A stretch of 49,230 bases of DNA. It comes from Candidatus Bipolaricaulota bacterium. GTDB lineage: Bacteria; Bipolaricaulota; Bipolaricaulia; Bipolaricaulales; Bipolaricaulaceae. Positions 33,458 through 43,007 of this stretch are shown here, piece by piece. The notes beneath the pieces were generated by a model, which searched no databases, was not told the origin of the DNA, and was given only the letters and a program-made list of their open reading frames with translations. The position numbers and the translations under genes were made by a program. The first letter of the stretch is position 1. The number at the start of each line of letters is the position of its first letter. The stretch is taken from contig JACIWJ010000007.1 in NCBI GenBank assembly GCA_014361015.1, positions 1 to 49,230 on the forward strand, read 5' to 3'.

Positions 33458-34756
33458 TTACTGAACGAGCTCCCGATACTCGCGGAGCGCCCGGTTGGCG
33501 TTGGTCGCCGCCTCGGCGAGGGCCGCCTCCGGCGAGAGGGTACCGGCCACCGCCTTCTCCAGCGCCGTCCGGACGTAGTCCCGGATCTCCACGAACGGGC
33601 CGAGCCGGACCCCGATCGAGGCCGCCGTATCCTGGCGCCCGGAGAGGATCTGCAAGAACGCGGTGAGGTGGTTCGGGCTCTGCGCGAACCACCCCTCATC
33701 CATGAGCTGCTTCATCGCTCCGCTCGTGGCCGGGAAGTACCCCGTTCCCTTGTGCCAGAAGATGTCGACCTCGGGTCGGCTCAGGTACTTGAAGAACTCC
33801 CACACCGCGCGGAGCTCCTCCGGCCTCTGGCCCTTGCGGACCCAGAGGCTTCCCCCACCGACGACCGAGTTGCCCCGCGGCTCGTCGGGGAACCGGGGCA
33901 GGAACGATGTGCCGACTTCGAACTTCGCCGTCTTGAGGATTCCATCGAGAGATGATGTGGACTGGAAGAGCATGGAGATCGTCCCGCTCGTGAAGGCGGA
34001 GTTCGCGTTGTACTCCGGCCCCCCGTACAGGAAGATCCCCTCGCGGGCCAGCTCCGTCCAAGTCGTGAACACCTTCACGCTGAACGGATCCGGCCAGGTC
34101 ACCGCGGTGGCGAGCCCGGCGCGGCCGTTGTCGCTGTCCGCATAGAGGTAGTTGTGGATCGCCAGTTGCTGCTCGAACTGCCAATCCGGCCACCCGAACG
34201 AGAGGACGTTCGTAACGACTCCCGCTTGGATCAGCGCCCGTCCAATCGCGAACATCTCGTCCCACGTCGTGGGGGGCTTGTTGGGATCCAAGCCGGCCTG
34301 GCGGAAGTGGTCCTTGTTGTAGTAGAGCATGGACGTCGACGAGTTGAACGGGAACGACCACAGGTTTCCGTCGACGGAGTAGTAGAGCAGGATCGGTCGC
34401 ACGTACTGCGCCCAGTCCCACGTCTCGCCGAGCATCCCCGGGATTTGGTACACGGGGACGATCGCTCCGCTGTCGATCATGGTCTGGGTCCCAACCTCGT
34501 ACACCTGGACGAAGTTCGGGGCTGTGCCCGCCCGGTAGGCGGCGATGAACTTGGTGAGCGTCTCCTCGTATGTCCCCGTGAACACCGCGCGCACCTCGTA
34601 GTCCGGGTGCGTCGCGTTGAAGTCAGACACGATCTTCTCCAGCACGGCAAGCCGCGAGCCGCTCATCGCGTGCCAGAACTCCACCGTCGTCTTGGCCTGG
34701 GCCAAGCCGACGCCCAACGCGACCAATGATGCGATCACGAGCAAAGCGCGCTTCAA
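33458..34756 (-). CDS. UgpB-type solute-binding protein (cluster 3)
   Basis: The TTG at 34756 is chosen because AAGGAGGG lies 5 bases before it; the ATG at 34774 is itself upstream of that ribosome site. The 432-residue protein has a signal peptide (about 1-21, LVIASLVALGVGLAQA) without a lipobox, so it is free in the periplasm. Family signs: VEFWHAMSGSR near the mature start, SFPFNSSTSMLYYNKDHFRQAGLDPNKPPTTWDEM, and GGGSLWVRKG. It resembles UgpB (G3P/glycerophosphodiester binding), and its GDPD neighbour fits. It is a diverged paralogue of the protein at 37591. Confidence 0.88.
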   Translation of the reverse strand: MKRALLVIASLVALGVGLAQAKTTVEFWHAMSGSRLAVLEKIVSDFNATHPDYEVRAVFTGTYEETLTKFIAAYRAGTAPNFVQVYEVGTQTMIDSGAIVPVYQIPGMLGETWDWAQYVRPILLYYSVDGNLWSFPFNSSTSMLYYNKDHFRQAGLDPNKPPTTWDEMFAIGRALIQAGVVTNVLSFGWPDWQFEQQLAIHNYLYADSDNGRAGLATAVTWPDPFSVKVFTTWTELAREGIFLYGGPEYNANSAFTSGTISMLFQSTSSLDGILKTAKFEVGTSFLPRFPDEPRGNSVVGGGSLWVRKGQRPEELRAVWEFFKYLSRPEVDIFWHKGTGYFPATSGAMKQLMDEGWFAQSPNHLTAFLQILSGRQDTAASIGVRLGPFVEIRDYVRTALEKAVAGTLSPEAALAEAATNANRALREYRELVQ

Positions 34757-34830
34757 AGTTCCCTCCTTATCCATCCTCGCGTGATGTCCTCAACCTGGCA
34801 CTGATCGTTCTCGTCCCGTCGCTCACCTCC

Positions 34831-35682
34831 TTACCGCGGACCACCCGGATGGTACCCCGTCGGCCCGAGGATCGTCCGCAGCCGCTGCGGCCAGTCGGTG
34901 ATGATCCCGGAAACACAGGGATCAGCCGCGAAACGGGCCAGTTCGTCCGGAGCGTTCACGGTCCACAGGTACACCCCGTACCCCGCCGCGCGAAGCTGCC
35001 GAGCGCTTCCCCCGTCGTAGGCCGTGGCTTGAGGGTTCAAGGCATCCGCCCCATACCCCTTCACGTACCCCACCGGGTCGGAAGGGAGGACCAGCACGAG
35101 CAGCGCCGCTGGGATGTCAGGGGCGATCGCCTTGAGATAGCGGATCCGCTCGTGGTCGAACGAGGAGACGATCACCCCCTCGACGAGCCCGAGCTCGCGG
35201 ACGAGGGCCACCACCTTCTCCACCATCTCCCGGCCCTGCGGGGAGAGGGGAGCGAGCGGGGTCCCCTTGAGCTCGATGTTCACGACCAGGCCGAGGTCGG
35301 CGCTGAGGAGGAGCGCCTCGCGGAGCGTGGGGACCCGCTCTCCGCGATAGGCCTGCGCTTCATCCCTCGTCACTTCTCCGCCCGCAATCGTCCCGAACGG
35401 GTCCTCCCGCATGAACCAGGACCCCGCGTCGAGCGTTCGGATCTCGTCGAGGGTGAAGTCGGCCACCCTCCACGGGGCCCGCCCAGGGAACACGGACGCG
35501 GCGTCGGTGGTCCGGGTCAGCGTCCCGTCGTGCATGACGATGAGCTCCCCATCCGCGGTGAGCTGGACGTCGAGCTCCCAGCCATCCGCCCCGAGCTCGG
35601 CGGCGCGCCGCGCCGCGGCGAGGGTGTTCTCCGGCGCGACCGACCGCGCCCCGCGATGGGCCAGCACCAGGGGCTTGGACAT
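34831..35682 (-). CDS. ugpQ: glycerophosphodiester phosphodiesterase (GDPD/UgpQ family)
   Basis: GDPD hydrolyses glycerophosphodiesters to G3P and an alcohol. Catalytic and metal residues are all present: LAHRGARSVAPENTL (His and Glu), WELDVQLTADGELIVMHDGTLTRTT (Glu, Asp, His), VVNIELKG and ITDWP at the end. ATG at 35682 has a strong site (GGAGG, 4 bases) and gives a 283-residue cytoplasmic enzyme. A GTG at 35772 would add 30 residues that look like a signal peptide (RVIWVGLLTFMLAA) and would send it to the periplasm, so location is open. Confidence 0.92.
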   Translation of the reverse strand: MSKPLVLAHRGARSVAPENTLAAARRAAELGADGWELDVQLTADGELIVMHDGTLTRTTDAASVFPGRAPWRVADFTLDEIRTLDAGSWFMREDPFGTIAGGEVTRDEAQAYRGERVPTLREALLLSADLGLVVNIELKGTPLAPLSPQGREMVEKVVALVRELGLVEGVIVSSFDHERIRYLKAIAPDIPAALLVLVLPSDPVGYVKGYGADALNPQATAYDGGSARQLRAAGYGVYLWTVNAPDELARFAADPCVSGIITDWPQRLRTILGPTGYHPGGPR

Positions 35683-35779
35683 CGATCCTCCGGGAAGAGC
35701 TTGTTCCCCGCGGGCCGCCAACATGAAGGTTAGCAGGCCCACCCAGATCACCCGCGCCAGCGGCCGCGCCACTCCACCC

Positions 35780-36631
35780 TCACTTCTCCGTCTCCACGAG
35801 TCCCTTCACCAGCCACTTCTGGAACAGGATCACCACGGCGATGGGGACAGCCATCGCCATCACCGTGGTCGCCATGACGAGGTTCCAGTCCATGAGTGAC
35901 TCGGATGTCCCCAACATCTTCACGATCCCGATGACGATGGTGTCCATGCTCCTCTCCGTCGTGATGAGGAGCGGCCACAGGTACTGATTCCACCCGTAGA
36001 CGAAGAGGATCACGAACAGGGCGGCGATGCTCGGCCGCCCCAGCGGGAGGATGATCGACCACAGACAACGCATCGGCCCCGCCCCATCGATCTTCGCCGC
36101 GTCGAGGAGCTCCTTGGGAACCGTGAGGAACACCTGCCGGAAGAGGAGTGTCCCCGTGGCGGACACCATCAGGGGCAGGGTCAGGCCCGCCAGCGAGTTG
36201 AGAAGCCCCAGATCGGATACGACCTTGTAGCTGGGGATGATGCGGACCTCGAGGGGAAGCATGAGGGTGATGAAGATGAGCCAGAAGAAAAACATCCGCA
36301 GCGGGAACCGGAAGAACACCACCGCGTACGCAGCGAGGATGGATACCGCGATCTTGCCCAGGGCAATCGAAATCGCCATGACGAGTGAGTTCGCCATCAT
36401 GGTGCGCACCGGAGTGCCCGAGACACGCTCCCCCGTGCCATAAGCCCAGGCCTGGACGTAGTTCTCCGCCATGTGGGAGCCGGGAGTGAGAGGGAGGCGG
36501 CCCCGCCCGATGGTCGCCGCATCGTGGGTCGAACCGACGACGGCCATGTACACCGGAAAGACGAGCACAATCACCCCGACGATGAGGATGAGGTGAGCGA
36601 ACCCGTTCCGCGACACGCGCTTCCTCCTCAT
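35780..36631 (-). CDS. ugpE: ABC importer permease, UgpE/MalG type (cluster 2)
   Basis: The 283-residue permease has six helices and the EAA loop KELLDAAKIDGAGPMRCLWSIILPLGRPSIAAL. YGWNQYLWPLLITT matches the UgpE/MalG C-terminal motif. It starts 9 bases after its UgpA-type partner. It is a paralogue of the permease at 31672 but clearly diverged, so the two importers probably differ in substrate. Confidence 0.9.
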   Translation of the reverse strand: MRRKRVSRNGFAHLILIVGVIVLVFPVYMAVVGSTHDAATIGRGRLPLTPGSHMAENYVQAWAYGTGERVSGTPVRTMMANSLVMAISIALGKIAVSILAAYAVVFFRFPLRMFFFWLIFITLMLPLEVRIIPSYKVVSDLGLLNSLAGLTLPLMVSATGTLLFRQVFLTVPKELLDAAKIDGAGPMRCLWSIILPLGRPSIAALFVILFVYGWNQYLWPLLITTERSMDTIVIGIVKMLGTSESLMDWNLVMATTVMAMAVPIAVVILFQKWLVKGLVETEK

Positions 36632-36640
36632 CGGCCCCCC

Positions 36641-37525
36641 TCACAGGTAGTGGACACGGCGCTCGATGAACCGGAACTGAAAGGCGGTGAGCACGATCAC
36701 GAGCGCCATCAAGATCACAGATTGGGCAGCAGAGCTGTTGATCTTGAAGTTCTTGAACCCGTCCACGTAGAGTTTGTACACCATCGTCTCCGTGGCCTTC
36801 CCCGGCCCGCCCTTGGTGAGGGCATCGATCGCGCCGAACGTGTCGAAAAACGCGTACACGGTGTTCATGACGACGAGGAAGAACGTGGTCGGGGTGAGAA
36901 GGGGGAACACGACGGACCAGAAGGCGCGGGTGGAGGTGGCCCCGTCCACCCGGGCCGCCTCGATGAGGGACTTTGGGATCGCCTGGAGACCAGCCAAGAA
37001 GAAGATGAAGTTGTAGCTCACCTGCTTCCAGACCGAGGCCAAGATCACGAGGAGCAGGGCCTGTCCCCCGTTCAGGGTGTAGTTCCAGTGGATGCCTATG
37101 TCCTGCAATCCACGCGCGAGGATCCCAATCGATGGCTGGAACAGAAACAGCCACAGCACCGCTGCCATCGCCGGTGCCAACGCGTACGGCCAGATGAGGA
37201 GGGTCTTGTACACCTTCGCCCCCCGGAGCGGCTTGTTCGCCATCACCGCGAGGAGGAGGGCAACGGAAAGGGCGGTGAGGGCCACCGCTGCCGAAAAGAG
37301 GAACGACAGGCGGACCGAGCCCAGGTAGTAAGGATCAGCGAACAACGCCCTGAAGTTATCCAGGCCAACGAACGTCGTGCGCAAACCGAACGGATCGGAG
37401 CGGAGGACGGACTGCTGAATCGCCTGAACGGCTGGCCAGACGAAGAACACGGCCGTAACGATGATCTGAGGGGCAACAAGCAGATAGGGCAGGAACTTGT
37501 TCGAGAACGTGGCCTTGCCCTTCAA
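36641..37525 (-). CDS. ugpA: ABC importer permease, UgpA/MalF type (cluster 2)
   Basis: The start is TTG at 37525, 9 bases after AGGAGG. The 294-residue permease has six helices, an N-terminal [21 protein letters not shown], and the EAA loop [57 protein letters not shown] near the end is typical of UgpA. A hairpin separates it from the binding-protein gene upstream. Confidence 0.9.
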   Translation of the reverse strand: MKGKATFSNKFLPYLLVAPQIIVTAVFFVWPAVQAIQQSVLRSDPFGLRTTFVGLDNFRALFADPYYLGSVRLSFLFSAAVALTALSVALLLAVMANKPLRGAKVYKTLLIWPYALAPAMAAVLWLFLFQPSIGILARGLQDIGIHWNYTLNGGQALLLVILASVWKQVSYNFIFFLAGLQAIPKSLIEAARVDGATSTRAFWSVVFPLLTPTTFFLVVMNTVYAFFDTFGAIDALTKGGPGKATETMVYKLYVDGFKNFKINSSAAQSVILMALVIVLTAFQFRFIERRVHYL

Positions 37526-37550
37526 CGGAGCTCACCTCCTCGCGGGAAAG

Positions 37551-37580
37551 GGGGGCACGCCCGCCAGGGCGCGTGCCCCC
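37551..37580 (-). other. 10-bp hairpin after binding-protein gene (cluster 2)
   Basis: GGGGGCACGC (37551-37560) pairs with GCGTGCCCCC (37571-37580); the 10-base loop can add three G-C pairs with a bulge. It lies 10 bases after the binding-protein stop and 25 bases before the permease start, the same place as in the two other importer clusters. Confidence 0.6.
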
Positions 37581-37590
37581 TCCCACGGGC

Positions 37591-38913
37591 CTATTTGTAG
37601 ATGGCCTCGAACTCGCGGAGGATGGCGTTCCCCCGCCGCACGACGTTGTCCATGGCCTGCTGGGCGGTCTGCTGACCTTGAAGTGCCTTCTCAACCTCTT
37701 CGTAGATCACAACACGGATTTCCGGGAGGTTGCCCAACCTGAGCCCGCGCGTGTTCTCCGTCGGGTTGGGCCGGGCCAGCTGCAGGATCGCCAGGTCGGC
37801 CCCCGGGTTGGCATCGTAGTACCCCTGGGCCTTGGCTGCCTCGTATCCCCCAAACGTGAGGGGCACGTAGCCCGTCATGATGTGCCACTTCGCATCCGTA
37901 GCTGCCAGGCCGAGGTAGGCGAAGAACTCGGCAACGCCCTTGTATTCAGCCGCCGTTGCGTCGGGCCGTCGCATCACCCACAGCGAAGCTCCGCCGATGA
38001 TCGAGTTCTTCGGTTCCGCGATGAAGTCGTCGTAGTAGGGGAGGTAGGTCACACCCCACTCAAACTGCGCTTCCCTCATCACCCGGGCACGGAGGGCAGA
38101 CGAGGCCATGAGCATCGCCGCCTCACCGGACCCGAACAGCGCATCCGGAGCCGAGTCGCGGCCGGCGTACGTGAACGACCCCTCGGCCTGCATATCCATC
38201 AGGGTCTGCACATGGCGCACGAAAAGCGGGTGGTCGAGGGCCAGGACGGCGTCCATGCCCTCAAACCCGTTGGACTTCGTGGCGAACGGGAGGTCGTGCA
38301 GCGCAGCGAACTGCTCAAACTGGATCCAGGTCAGCCACGATGTGGCCAACCCCATCTTCGCCGCTCCTGCGTCCACGATCGCCTTGGCCGCCGCCCGCGC
38401 CTCGGCCCACGTCCGCGGTGGGTTGTCGGGGTCGAGTCCGGCAGCCCGGAACGCGTCCTTGTTGTACCAGAGGAGCGCCGTCGAGCTGTTGAACGGCATC
38501 GAGATCATCTTCCCGTCCGCCGAGCTGTAGTACCCCTTCACCGGGGCAATGTACTGCTCGGGGTCAAACGGGGTGTTGGTATCGGCCATCAGCTGATACA
38601 CCGGATAGATCGCACCCGCGGCTGCCATCATCGTTGCCGTACCCACTTCGAAGATCTGGACGATGTGGGGTGGCTGGCCCGCGCGGAACGCAGCGATCGC
38701 GGCGGACATGGTCTCCGTGTAGGAGCCCTTGTAGACAGGGTTAACAACGTACACGTCCTGAGACGCGTTGAACCCAGCTACCACCTCGGTCAACGCCGCC
38801 GCCAACGCCCCGGTCGCCGCGTGCCAGAATTCGATCTGCACCCTCTGGGCCACAGCCACGGATCCCAGAGCCAGAACCGCCAAGACCACGATCACAAGCT
38901 TGTGCCGCTTCAT
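37591..38913 (-). CDS. ugpB: UgpB-type G3P-binding protein (cluster 2)
   Basis: The 440-residue protein has a signal peptide (about 1-22, LVIVVLAVLALGSVAVAQ) with no lipobox. It is very UgpB-like: IEFWHAATGA, NPVYKGSYTETMSAAIAAFRAGQPPHIVQI, MPFNSSTALLWYNKDAFRAAGLDPDNPPRTW, and ATSWLTWIQFEQFAALHDLPFATKSNGF, the segment equivalent to the one lining the E. coli G3P site. ATG at 38913 lies 8 bases after AAGGAGG. A short upstream reading frame ends on this ATG (TGATG). It should bind G3P or glycerophosphocholine in the periplasm. Confidence 0.92.
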   Translation of the reverse strand: MKRHKLVIVVLAVLALGSVAVAQRVQIEFWHAATGALAAALTEVVAGFNASQDVYVVNPVYKGSYTETMSAAIAAFRAGQPPHIVQIFEVGTATMMAAAGAIYPVYQLMADTNTPFDPEQYIAPVKGYYSSADGKMISMPFNSSTALLWYNKDAFRAAGLDPDNPPRTWAEARAAAKAIVDAGAAKMGLATSWLTWIQFEQFAALHDLPFATKSNGFEGMDAVLALDHPLFVRHVQTLMDMQAEGSFTYAGRDSAPDALFGSGEAAMLMASSALRARVMREAQFEWGVTYLPYYDDFIAEPKNSIIGGASLWVMRRPDATAAEYKGVAEFFAYLGLAATDAKWHIMTGYVPLTFGGYEAAKAQGYYDANPGADLAILQLARPNPTENTRGLRLGNLPEIRVVIYEEVEKALQGQQTAQQAMDNVVRRGNAILREFEAIYK

Positions 38914-38993
38914 CAGGCATCCCTCCTTAGAGAGTGTGGGTCATCCAAACAAAGCGATACCACAATCCGCGACCTCCCGATCCCGCGCCTCAT
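38913..38993 (-). other. possible 26-codon leader ORF before ugpB
   Basis: From an ATG at 38993, directly after GGAGGTG, a frame of 26 codons (MRRGIGRSRIVVSLCLDDPH and six more) runs to a TGA that overlaps the ugpB ATG as TGATG, the coupling used elsewhere in this region. Ribosome spacing is only 2 bases, which is unfavourable. It may be chance, or a leader peptide that tunes ugpB translation. A weak -10 (TACAAT, 39028-39023) lies upstream. Confidence 0.25.
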
Positions 38994-39069
38994 CACCTCC
39001 CTTCCCGCCCCAGCGGAGCACAATTGTATCCCCCCGTCCCAGGGGCCGGTGCCCCTCGATCGAGGGCCC

Positions 39070-40053
39070 TCACACGGCTCCGATCACCGTGTTCATCGTG
39101 ATGTACCCCTCCCGCCCAAAGCGGCTTGCCACCCGGCCCTGCAGCTCCGTGCCCGGGGTGAGGGCGAGCATGTACCCGCCCCGCCCCCCGCCCGTGACCT
39201 TGGCCCCCCATGCCCCAGCCGCGACCGCCCGTTCGGCCATCCGGACGATCTCCGGGTGGGAGAGGTCCATGTCAATCAGGAGACGGTGGTTGTCGTTCAT
39301 GATCCGTCCCACCGCGCGCAGGTCGCCGCGGACCAGCGCCTCCCTCATCGCCCCGGCCTGAGCGGAGATGAGATCTAGGTAGGAGGCGAACTTCGCGGGT
39401 TCCCTCCGCTCGAAGGCGGCGATGTGCGCTCGCTTCCCGGCCGTGTCCACCGTGACCCCGCTGTTGACGAGGACCGCCTCCACCGGTTGAGCAAGGCGAA
39501 GCCGCTCGATGTCGTTGGACCCGGTGGACGGATCCTGCCTGAACACGAGGACGCCCCCGAAGCACGACGCGGTGTTGTCGATCCCGCTCGGCTTGTTGTG
39601 GTACGCGAACTCCCCCCGCCACGCGGCGTGATTGACCTCGTCATCCGTGAGCCCAAGCGAGAACCTCTCGTTGAGCGCCCGCACAATGGCCACACAACTC
39701 GCTGCACTGGCCCCGACCCCACTTCCCGCCACGAGGTCCCCCCCGAGCTCGATCTCCAGCCTCAGCCCCGGGCGAGCGGACAAGCCCAGCCAGCTCAGGA
39801 TGTCGCTGATCGAGCGGACCTGCTGATCCCTCTTCGCTTCCTTGTACCCCGGCACTTCGGGCCGGTTGTCGAGGAGCGTCCACCCCTGCTCCCGCCCTTC
39901 CCGGACCACGGCCACCGTGGACTGGGGTATCGCGGACACGATCGCGGGAATCCCAAGGTACACGAACATATCGCCGATGAGGATGGTCTTCCCATACCCG
40001 CGGCCCGTTCCGATCCCCGTCGCTGCACTTCTTCCCTCGCCGCGATCCATCAT
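39070..40053 (-). CDS. GHMP-family small-molecule kinase
   Basis: The 327-residue protein has the GHMP kinase motifs: motif 2 as GSGVGASAASCVAIV (the usual PxxxGLGSSAA, altered), and motif 3 as AKVTGGGRGGYMLAL near residues 281-295. The general layout resembles mevalonate or sugar/polyol kinases of Thermotogae and archaea. It follows the ATPase gene with an ATGA overlap and is therefore probably tied to the transported compound. The substrate is unknown; in this setting a polyol or sugar is more likely than mevalonate, but that is inference. Confidence 0.85.
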   Translation of the reverse strand: MMDRGEGRSAATGIGTGRGYGKTILIGDMFVYLGIPAIVSAIPQSTVAVVREGREQGWTLLDNRPEVPGYKEAKRDQQVRSISDILSWLGLSARPGLRLEIELGGDLVAGSGVGASAASCVAIVRALNERFSLGLTDDEVNHAAWRGEFAYHNKPSGIDNTASCFGGVLVFRQDPSTGSNDIERLRLAQPVEAVLVNSGVTVDTAGKRAHIAAFERREPAKFASYLDLISAQAGAMREALVRGDLRAVGRIMNDNHRLLIDMDLSHPEIVRMAERAVAAGAWGAKVTGGGRGGYMLALTPGTELQGRVASRFGREGYITMNTVIGAV

Positions 40054-41177
40054 GGGCCCGCACTCCTTTCTCTCACCAACTCCCCCGTGTCCCGCCGGTA
40101 GAGGAGGATCCGCGCGGAGGGCAGAAACAAGTTGACCCGGTCCCCGACCTCAATCGCGATCCCCTTGCCAAAGACCACTGTCCAGGTACGGCCGCCGACG
40201 TCGACGTGCGCTGTGGATTCTCGCCCCGCGGGGAACACCGCTTTGACCGTGGCCGTGAGACACCCCCCTTCTCCCGCCGGCGGGGGCACCTCGCCCGGAA
40301 CGAGGACCACGTCTTCAGGCCGGATCGCCAGCATCAGCTCCTCGCCCGTCGCGGAGGGAGGCCCCTCCGTCGGAACGACGACCTCGGGGTGAACAAAGCA
40401 CGCGCGGCCGTGCTCCACGGCCAACCGCCCCTCGATGAGGTTGACGGGGTAGCTCCCCACGAACTCCGCCACGAACAGGTTGGCGGGACGTTCGTACAAG
40501 GTCGACGGCGCCGCGTCTTGCTGGATCGTGCCGTCCTTCATCACCACGATGCGCGAGGCAAGGGTGAGGGCCTCCAGCTGGTCGTGCGTCACGTACACGG
40601 TGGTGGCGGTGAGGTCGCGATGGAGCCGTTTGAGCTCGGCCCGCATCTCCGTGCGCAGCTTGGCGTCGAGGTTGGAGAGAGGCTCGTCCATCAGGAACAC
40701 AGCGGGGCGGGCCACGATCATCCGCGCCAGGGCCACCCGTTGCTGCTGCCCCCCGCTCAGCTCATGGGGGTACCGCCGCTCCAGGTCCTCGAGTTGCATG
40801 TAGGCGAGGACCGTCCGCACCTCGCTCCGGATGACACTCCTCGGCTTCCTCTGCACCCGCAGGCCGAACGCCACGTTCTCGAACACCGTCATGTGCGGCC
40901 ACAGGGCGTAACTCTGGAACACCATCCCCACGTTGCGCCTCTGGGGAGGGACCACGATCCGCTCCTGGGCTGAGAACACCCTCCGCCCGGCAAGGTGGAT
41001 CTCCCCATCATCGGGGACCTCGAGGCCCGCGATCATGCGCAGGGTCGTGGTCTTCCCGCAGCCGGATGGTCCGAGAAGAGCGACGAACTCGCCTTTCTCG
41101 ATGGAAAGCGACACGCGATCGACGGCAACGACCGGCCCGAACGCCTTGGCTACGCAACGCAGATCGACAAGTCCCAT
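40050..41177 (-). CDS. importer ATPase, MalK/UgpC/PotA type
   Basis: The 375-residue ATPase has Walker A GPSGCGKTTTLRM (about 38), Q-loop MVFQSYALWPHMTV, signature LSGGQQQRVALARM, Walker B VFLMDEPLSNLD and the H-loop VTHDQLEAL. A C-terminal TOBE/OB region (about 240-370) is typical of MalK/UgpC and FbpC/PotA proteins. ATG at 41177 overlaps the upstream permease stop as TGATG and sits behind GGAGGATCG. It is the only importer ATPase gene in the 21-kb cluster, so it may serve its own AfuB-like permease and both UgpAE pairs. Confidence 0.93.
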   Translation of the reverse strand: MGLVDLRCVAKAFGPVVAVDRVSLSIEKGEFVALLGPSGCGKTTTLRMIAGLEVPDDGEIHLAGRRVFSAQERIVVPPQRRNVGMVFQSYALWPHMTVFENVAFGLRVQRKPRSVIRSEVRTVLAYMQLEDLERRYPHELSGGQQQRVALARMIVARPAVFLMDEPLSNLDAKLRTEMRAELKRLHRDLTATTVYVTHDQLEALTLASRIVVMKDGTIQQDAAPSTLYERPANLFVAEFVGSYPVNLIEGRLAVEHGRACFVHPEVVVPTEGPPSATGEELMLAIRPEDVVLVPGEVPPPAGEGGCLTATVKAVFPAGRESTAHVDVGGRTWTVVFGKGIAIEVGDRVNLFLPSARILLYRRDTGELVRERSAGP

Positions 41178-42988
41178 CACGATCCTCCGCTCTGTCCGCC
41201 TAGCTTGCGTATCGCCCATACCCCGATCACGCTCATCACCACCAGGACGACCGTAATCGCGTTAGCGAACTGCACGAACCCCTGCTCCTGGTACCGCATG
41301 GTCATCGTGGTCAGGGTTCGGGTCTGGGGCGTTACAAGGAGGATGATGAGCGACAGCTCCCGCATCGTCGTCATGAAGACAAGGCTAAACCCGACGATCA
41401 TCCCGCGGATGGTCAAAGGGAACACGACCCGCCGGAACCGATAGAACCAGCCGGCCCCGAGCGTCTGGGCAGCCTCCTCCAACTCCCCGCTCACTTGGAT
41501 CATCGTCGAGACCCCGGACCGCGCCGCGAACGGCAAGTTCCTGAACGCGCACGTGAGGACAAGCAGGAGGAACGTCCCGTAGAGGGCCGGGATCGGCCCC
41601 CACGGGCGGATGAACACGTTGAGGTAGATCGCCCCGAAGGCGATGCTCGGGATGAGGTAAGGCAAGAAGGAAACCTGCTCGATGGCCTTGGAGATGACGG
41701 TCCCCCTCCCTTTCACCACCACGTAGCCGATCAAGCTCCCCAGCACCGCGGCGACGAGCGCCGCCGTTGCCGAGAGTCGAACGCTGTTCCAAGCGGCGCG
41801 GAGGACCTCCGGGTTCCGCAGGAGGCCCGGCTCCCCCTCCGTGAGCCGCGTCCCCGCCGGCGCCAGCCAGAAGGCCGAGGTGAAATTGGAGAAGGAGTAG
41901 GTCCCCGCGTACTCCATAACGCTCTGCCAGAAGAACATGATGAACGGCAACACAGCCGCGAACAGGATCACCGAGCCCGTGATGGCGAGGGCGGGGTACT
42001 TCCACCGCCCCAGCTCGACCGGCTTGTGGCGGAACCCTTTGCCGGAGATGGTCACGAAGCTTCGCCGGACCCCCACCATCTTCTGGCTCACAAAGATGAG
42101 GATTGTGGACAGGACGATGAGCACGAGAACGAGGATGTTGGCCGTGGAGGGAAACCGCATCCCGATGTTGCTGTAGATCATCGTGGGGAGGGTGAAGAAC
42201 CGCACCGGAGACCCAAGGAAATAGGGGGTACCGAACGCCCCGATGGCCCGAGAGAACGTGAGGATCGTGCCCGAGAGGACAGCAGGGAGGATCACGGGCA
42301 AGGTGATGCGCCTCAGGACGAGCGATCGGGGGGCCCCCAGCACCTCCGCGGATTCCTCCAGCGACGTGTCCACGCTCGCCAGCGCGTTGGAGATGAGGAG
42401 GAACACGAACGGGTAGTAATGCAGCGCCAGCACGATCACGGTGGGGAAGAACCCGTACGCCACCCAGTCGGGGGGGGCGACGCCCGTCAAGTACTGGAAC
42501 AAGCCCGCGGTGCCTCCAATCCGTTGGTTCTTGAACAAGGTGAGCCATGCCAGGGCGAGGGTGTAGGAGGGGATCATGTACGGCACGACGGCCAGGGCCC
42601 CGGCCACGCGGCGGAACGGCATGTCGGTCCGCACCACGAACCAGGCAAGCAGCCCCCCCAACGCCAGGGACAGGGCCGCCGTTCCCACGCCCACCAGGAT
42701 CGAGTTGACGAGCGGCGTCGTGAGGAGATGCCCGGTGAGCGGGCTGCGAAACACCCGTTGCCAATGGAACAGGGTGAGGGCCCCCGGTTGCGCCTCCCGC
42801 GACAGGCGCACATCGCCCGCCTGCCACACGAACGTGTCCACCGCGATCGTGCCCACAGGCACGATCACGAACACGGCCAGCACAACGAGGAGAACGGCCG
42901 ATAGCAGAAACTGCGGCGTTCCCAGCTTACGCGGGGCGCCCCTCCACAGGCCCCTGGCGCTCGATCTGCGGTTCTCGCGCATCTCCAT
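41177..42988 (-). CDS. fused ABC importer permease, FbpB/AfuB type
   Basis: About 603 residues hold two permease halves, each with six helices and an EAA loop: TSLEESAEVLGAPRSLVLRRITLPVILPAVLSG in the first, GELEEAAQTLGAGWFYRFRRVVFPLTIRGMIVG in the second. Fused two-domain permeases of this type serve ferric-ion, 2-aminoethylphosphonate and hexose-phosphate (AfuB) importers. Both candidate ATGs (42988, 42982) have poor ribosome sites. The gene lies downstream of its binding-protein gene, separated by a hairpin, and is coupled to the ATPase gene. Confidence 0.9.
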   Translation of the reverse strand: MEMRENRRSSARGLWRGAPRKLGTPQFLLSAVLLVVLAVFVIVPVGTIAVDTFVWQAGDVRLSREAQPGALTLFHWQRVFRSPLTGHLLTTPLVNSILVGVGTAALSLALGGLLAWFVVRTDMPFRRVAGALAVVPYMIPSYTLALAWLTLFKNQRIGGTAGLFQYLTGVAPPDWVAYGFFPTVIVLALHYYPFVFLLISNALASVDTSLEESAEVLGAPRSLVLRRITLPVILPAVLSGTILTFSRAIGAFGTPYFLGSPVRFFTLPTMIYSNIGMRFPSTANILVLVLIVLSTILIFVSQKMVGVRRSFVTISGKGFRHKPVELGRWKYPALAITGSVILFAAVLPFIMFFWQSVMEYAGTYSFSNFTSAFWLAPAGTRLTEGEPGLLRNPEVLRAAWNSVRLSATAALVAAVLGSLIGYVVVKGRGTVISKAIEQVSFLPYLIPSIAFGAIYLNVFIRPWGPIPALYGTFLLLVLTCAFRNLPFAARSGVSTMIQVSGELEEAAQTLGAGWFYRFRRVVFPLTIRGMIVGFSLVFMTTMRELSLIILLVTPQTRTLTTMTMRYQEQGFVQFANAITVVLVVMSVIGVWAIRKLGGQSGGS

Positions 42989-43007
42989 TCGCAACTGACT
43001 AAGGGGA

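Noticed and set aside
39041-39056. AGGGGC-CGGT-GCCCCT hairpin after the GHMP kinase gene as a terminator
   Set aside because: Only 6 bp and no T-tract; genes continue on the same strand, so I do not call it a terminator.
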